Source: Pseudomonas sp. TH41 (GTDB lineage: Bacteria; Pseudomonadota; Gammaproteobacteria; Pseudomonadales; Pseudomonadaceae). Taken from it: 64,000 nt of DNA. Within the stretch, counting starts at the first letter, position 1, and each line of letters starts with the position of its first letter. The notes under the pieces are model-generated. The model was not told the DNA's origin. It made no database searches and saw only the letters and a list, made by a program, of their open reading frames with translations. A program made the translations under genes and the position numbers. Below, piece after piece: positions 60,963-64,000 of this stretch. The stretch spans positions 62,001 to 126,000 of the forward strand of contig NZ_JAEKFH010000009.1 of the NCBI RefSeq assembly GCF_016650695.1, written 5' to 3'.

Positions 60963-61651
60963 CAACGCCTCCGGTCGCCAACGAACTCAACCTGTGCTTG
61001 TGCCACAGCTGCGGCCTGGCCTGTGACATGACCTTGGATCCCCACGAATGCGAGCGCTGCGGCGCGCCGCTGCATCGGCGCAAAACCAATTCGTTGACCC
61101 GGACCTGGGCCTACCTGTTCACTTCCCTGGTGTTTTACATTCCGGCCAATCTGTTGCCGGTGATGAACACCAAGATGGCCGGCAACGGCGCCGACAGCAC
61201 GATCATGAGCGGCGTACTGGATTTCTGGAAGCACGGTGCCTGGGACATTGCCCTGATCATCTTCATCGCCAGCATCGCGGTGCCAGGCATCAAGTTCGTC
61301 GCCCTGACGCTGCTGCTGGTCACCGTGCACCGCGACAGCCTGTGGGCACGCAAGGAACGGTCGAAGTTGTACCGTTTCGTCGAGGTCATCGGCTATTGGT
61401 CAATGCTCGACGTGATTGTGGTGGCCCTGGTGGCCTCACTGGTGAAGTTTCAGGCCCTGGCGGACATCGAGCCACGCCCGGGCATTCTGTTTTTTGGCCT
61501 GGTGGTCGTGTTCACCATGCTGTCGGCGATGAGTTTCGATCCCCGCCTGATCTGGGATAAAGGGCGGGATAAAAGGCGGGATGACGGGCCGGATAAAGTG
61601 CCGCAAAGACCACTAAACGAGGAGTCCATGGATGAAGTCACAAGCCACTGA
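60959..61651 (+). CDS. pqiA: PqiA-like protein, second half
   Basis: 230 residues from ATG 60959 (overlapping the previous stop by four bases). Zinc ribbon C15-x2-C18 and C31-x2-C34, then four membrane helices starting WAYLFTSLVFYIPANLLPVM, with FWKHGAWDIALIIFIASIAVPGIKF as in PqiA. A hydrophilic Arg/Asp-rich tail overlaps the PqiB start by 20 bases. Together with the previous gene it makes one PqiA equivalent. Confidence 0.9.
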   Translation: MTTPPVANELNLCLCHSCGLACDMTLDPHECERCGAPLHRRKTNSLTRTWAYLFTSLVFYIPANLLPVMNTKMAGNGADSTIMSGVLDFWKHGAWDIALIIFIASIAVPGIKFVALTLLLVTVHRDSLWARKERSKLYRFVEVIGYWSMLDVIVVALVASLVKFQALADIEPRPGILFFGLVVVFTMLSAMSFDPRLIWDKGRDKRRDDGPDKVPQRPLNEESMDEVTSH

Positions 61652-63287
61652 CGGGGCACAGCCCCCGGGTCAGGCCCCAATCAAGACCCGTCGTTTCAGC
61701 ATTTCGCTGGTATGGATCGTGCCCATCGTTGCCGTTTTGGTGGGCGTTTCCCTGGTGGTTCACAGCATCCTGCAGGAAGGGCCGACGATCACTATCAATT
61801 TCAAAACCGGTGACGGCCTGATCGCCAATAAAACCGAAGTGAAGTATCGCAACGTGGTGATCGGTCATGTCTCGGACGTGGCGTTGAGCGCTGACCAGAA
61901 GAGCGTCAATGCCACGATCGAATTGGCCAAGCAGGCGGAAAGTTTTACCCGGGAAGACTCACAGTTCTGGGTCGTGCGTCCACGCATCGGTGCTGGCGGC
62001 GTATCGGGCATCGATACCCTGCTCTCCGGTGACTACATTGGCGCCGATATCGGCCAGGCCAACGCCCGTGCGAAAAACTTCAAAGGCTTGGAAAACCCGC
62101 CCCCGATCACCTACGGTGAGCCGGGCAAGCGCTTCACCCTGTTCACCCAGGACCTTGGTTCGCTGGACATCGGTTCCCCGGTTTACTACCGCAAGATTCC
62201 GGTCGGTCAAGTGGTCGCCTATGCCCTGGACCCGGATGGCAAAGGGGTGAACATCGAAGTGTTTGTCCACGCCCCCAATGACGCCTACGTCACCGAGAAC
62301 ACCCGCTTCTGGAATGCCAGTGGCATCGATGTGAGCGTCGGTGCCAATGGCTTTGCGCTGAAGACTGAATCGTTGTCCTCGATGCTGGTCGGCGGCGTCG
62401 CGTTTCGCGCACCGGAATACAGCCCCGACGATAAGCCGGCCGCGGCGGAATATGCCTATGAACTGTTCGACGATCAGCAAAGCGCCCTCGCCCCGCCCAA
62501 TGGCAAGGGGCAATACATGTCACTGCGTTTCGACCAGGCTCTGCGCGGGCTCAAGGTCGGTGCTCCGGTGGAATTCCTCGGCGTGGAGTTTGGCAAAGTC
62601 GTATCGGTCAATCTGGATTTCGACGCGAAAAAACACATTTTTCCGGTCAATGTCGGCATTGTCATTTACCCGCAACGACTCGGCCAAGCCCACACCGAAA
62701 TGATCAAGGCATTGGGTCATAATCCCGATGACGAAGCCGCCGGCGTGCGGTTGATAGGCGCTTTCGTTGAAAACGGTCTGCGGGCCCAGGCTCGTAGCGG
62801 CAATCTGTTGACCGGCCAACTCTATATTGCCCTCGATTTTTTCCCTAAAGCTGAAAAAGTCGTGTTCGATACGAGCGCACGCCCGATCCGTATTCCGACC
62901 GTACCTGGCAGCCTGGAACAATTGCAGGAAAAACTCGAAGCGATGGTCAACAAGATCAACCAACTGCCCATCGAGCGGATTGCCGGCAATCTTGATAGCA
63001 ACCTCGTTGAACTGCGCAAAGGCTTGGCGCAATTCAACGCCAAGACCCTGCCAGGCGTGCAAACCACCCTGGCGGAGGTCAGCAAGACCCTGCAATCGGC
63101 TAACTCGACGCTGGCCGAAGACTCGCCGCAACGCGAGCAGTTGTCTCAGACCCTGGACGAGCTCGGACGCACGTCGCGCTCCTTGCGTGACCTCTCGGAT
63201 TACCTGGGACGGCATCCGGAATCGCTGATTCGCGGCCGTCCGGAAAATGCAGCGCCAATGGATATGAAAGGACCACCGAGCAAATGA
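61632..63287 (+). CDS. pqiB: PqiB, MCE-domain intermembrane lipid transport protein
   Basis: 551 residues: one N-terminal anchor (ISLVWIVPIVAVLVGVSLVVHS) then three MCE (mammalian-cell-entry) domains, starting near GPTITINFKTGDGLIANKTEVKYRNVVIGHV, PGKRFTLFTQDLGSLDIGSPVYYRKIPVGQV and MSLRFDQALRGLKVGAPVEFLGVEFGKV. A long helical C-terminal needle follows. In E. coli, PqiB hexamers bridge the periplasm. GAGGAG precedes the ATG. Confidence 0.93.
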   Translation: MKSQATDGAQPPGQAPIKTRRFSISLVWIVPIVAVLVGVSLVVHSILQEGPTITINFKTGDGLIANKTEVKYRNVVIGHVSDVALSADQKSVNATIELAKQAESFTREDSQFWVVRPRIGAGGVSGIDTLLSGDYIGADIGQANARAKNFKGLENPPPITYGEPGKRFTLFTQDLGSLDIGSPVYYRKIPVGQVVAYALDPDGKGVNIEVFVHAPNDAYVTENTRFWNASGIDVSVGANGFALKTESLSSMLVGGVAFRAPEYSPDDKPAAAEYAYELFDDQQSALAPPNGKGQYMSLRFDQALRGLKVGAPVEFLGVEFGKVVSVNLDFDAKKHIFPVNVGIVIYPQRLGQAHTEMIKALGHNPDDEAAGVRLIGAFVENGLRAQARSGNLLTGQLYIALDFFPKAEKVVFDTSARPIRIPTVPGSLEQLQEKLEAMVNKINQLPIERIAGNLDSNLVELRKGLAQFNAKTLPGVQTTLAEVSKTLQSANSTLAEDSPQREQLSQTLDELGRTSRSLRDLSDYLGRHPESLIRGRPENAAPMDMKGPPSK

Positions 63288-63304
63288 CCACAGGAGCATC
63301 ACCC

Positions 63305-63859
63305 ATGGCTTTTCCGCTGAAGATTATGTTGGTCGCTGCGCTGTCGTTGCTCGCCGCTTGCCGTAGCGATCCGATTCAGTTCCATACGTTGACCCCGGCT
63401 CTAACGAGCGGCAGCTCAAGGGCCGCGGCGGATATCCAGATTGAAAGCCTCACGGTTCCGCCTCAGGTCGATCGTACGCAGATTGTGGTTCGCCACGGCA
63501 ATACGGGCATCGCAATCCTTGAAACCCAGTGGTGGAGCGCCAGTCTGGTGGATGAATTGCGCAGCGCACTGTCCGACCAGATGGTCAACAGCCATCCGCA
63601 ACGCAAAGTGTCGGTGCGGCTGGAGGTGCAGCGCTTTGATTCGATTCCCGGTCAATACGGGTTGATCGACGTCAAATGGCGTCTGCGCAACGCCGGTGAA
63701 GGCGACAGTGCGCTGGTGACGTGCCGCAGCACGTTGCAGACACCTTCAGGCCCCTCCATCGATGAGTTGGTGGCGGCTCAACAGAACAATGTCAAACGTC
63801 TGGCCGCGTTGATCAGCCAGGCAACGCGCGGAACACAAAGCGGTTGTCCGTCGTCCTGA
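63305..63859 (+). CDS. pqiC: PqiC outer-membrane lipoprotein
   Basis: 184 residues from ATG 63305, chosen because AGGAG lies eight bases upstream and the lipoprotein signal (LVAALSLLAAC) then starts cleanly; ATG 63284, overlapping the PqiB stop by four bases, would add seven residues. The ABC-type transport auxiliary (DUF330) fold: IQFHTLTP, VDRTQIVVRHGNTGI, WWSASLVDELRSALSDQM. PqiC anchors the PqiB needle at the outer membrane. Confidence 0.9.
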   Translation: MAFPLKIMLVAALSLLAACRSDPIQFHTLTPALTSGSSRAAADIQIESLTVPPQVDRTQIVVRHGNTGIAILETQWWSASLVDELRSALSDQMVNSHPQRKVSVRLEVQRFDSIPGQYGLIDVKWRLRNAGEGDSALVTCRSTLQTPSGPSIDELVAAQQNNVKRLAALISQATRGTQSGCPSS

Positions 63860-63873
63860 TCAATCCATCCTCT

Positions 63874-63903
63874 GTTCAACGGTGGATCGCGTCACCGTTG
63901 AAC
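63874..63903. terminator. Hairpin after the pqi operon
   Basis: A perfect 11-bp inverted repeat, GTTCAACGGTG (63874-63884) and CACCGTTGAAC (63893-63903), with an 8-base loop, 15 bases after the PqiC stop. No T tract follows, so it is a weak candidate for an intrinsic terminator or an mRNA 3'-end stabiliser. Confidence 0.5.
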
Positions 63904-64000
63904 TCACCCTTGCCGGTTGTATTGATCTGTTAAAGCCCAGTATAAGAACAGCGTAAAAGATAAAAGTTATCAAAAACCAACTAAATACTCGTCCTGTACT
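63904..64000. other. Window end, no gene seen
   Basis: AT-richer non-coding DNA after the pqi hairpin; the next gene begins outside the window. Confidence 0.4.

Noticed and set aside
1..64000. CRISPR array, tRNA or rRNA genes, complete IS element
   Set aside because: No regularly spaced direct repeats, tRNA-like cloverleaf with CCA end, rRNA segments or transposase genes were recognised; the repeats seen are REP/REPIN and one long dispersed inverted repeat.

Overview
The window reads as the replication-terminus region of a Pseudomonas chromosome, probably of the P. fluorescens group. The evidence is the overall codon use and GC richness, several Pseudomonas-type REP/REPIN elements (GTAGGAGCGAGCTTGCTCGCG, GTGGGAGCGGGCTTGCCCGCG and GTAGCAGCTGGCG classes), the gene families present, and a near-perfect chromosome-dimer-resolution site (dif) at 7440-7467 on the minus strand. 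No rRNA, tRNA, complete IS element or CRISPR array was seen.

Left of dif (1-7440) is a more AT-rich accessory strip. It holds a translationally coupled pair on the minus strand, a stand-alone carbon-nitrogen-hydrolase (nitrilase-fold) protein and an AAA/ABC-type ATPase cut by the window edge. Next come a decayed short-chain dehydrogenase and an intact MbcA/ParS-type antitoxin whose RES-like toxin has decayed. An XRE regulator follows with a clear palindromic operator, divergent from an unknown 175-aa gene, a 57-aa ORF and an inositol-monophosphatase-family enzyme. A second possible antitoxin-like protein lies close to dif. I could not match the hydrolase/ATPase pair to a named defence system; it is the best candidate here for an undescribed one.

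Right of dif is mostly conserved metabolic and transport DNA. 8543-15722 (minus) is a seven-gene unit: MFS exporter, polar-amino-acid-type ABC importer (binding protein, two permeases, ATPase) and two amidohydrolases, with a divergent LysR gene. A second LysR gene diverges from a ureohydrolase at 18521-19498. 19900-25830 encodes a complete RND efflux pump, followed by a Kef-type antiporter.

27658-38289 (minus) carries DUF1302, DUF1329, a YCF48/BNR-repeat protein, an MMPL-type RND protein, an acyl-CoA dehydrogenase and an acyl-CoA ligase, which suggests export or handling of a lipophilic acyl substrate. 40644-47025 (minus) is a tightly packed catabolic operon: quinone oxidoreductase, TauD/TfdA dioxygenase, BKACE enzyme, MFS, FrnE/DsbA, Rieske ferredoxin and a YeiH-type membrane protein. 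An AraC-type regulator lies between the two clusters. An identical 17-bp motif occurs upstream of this regulator and in the divergent promoter region of the quinone oxidoreductase operon, so the regulator probably acts there.

47201-50907 is an outer-membrane factor, HlyD and DUF2955 efflux set. After an MscS-type channel and a repeat-rich spacer (54341-55101) comes a polyamine-type unit: AraC regulator, gamma-glutamylputrescine-synthetase-like enzyme, PotF-like binding protein and FAD oxidase. The window ends with a pqi-type intermembrane transport operon in which PqiA is split into two genes.
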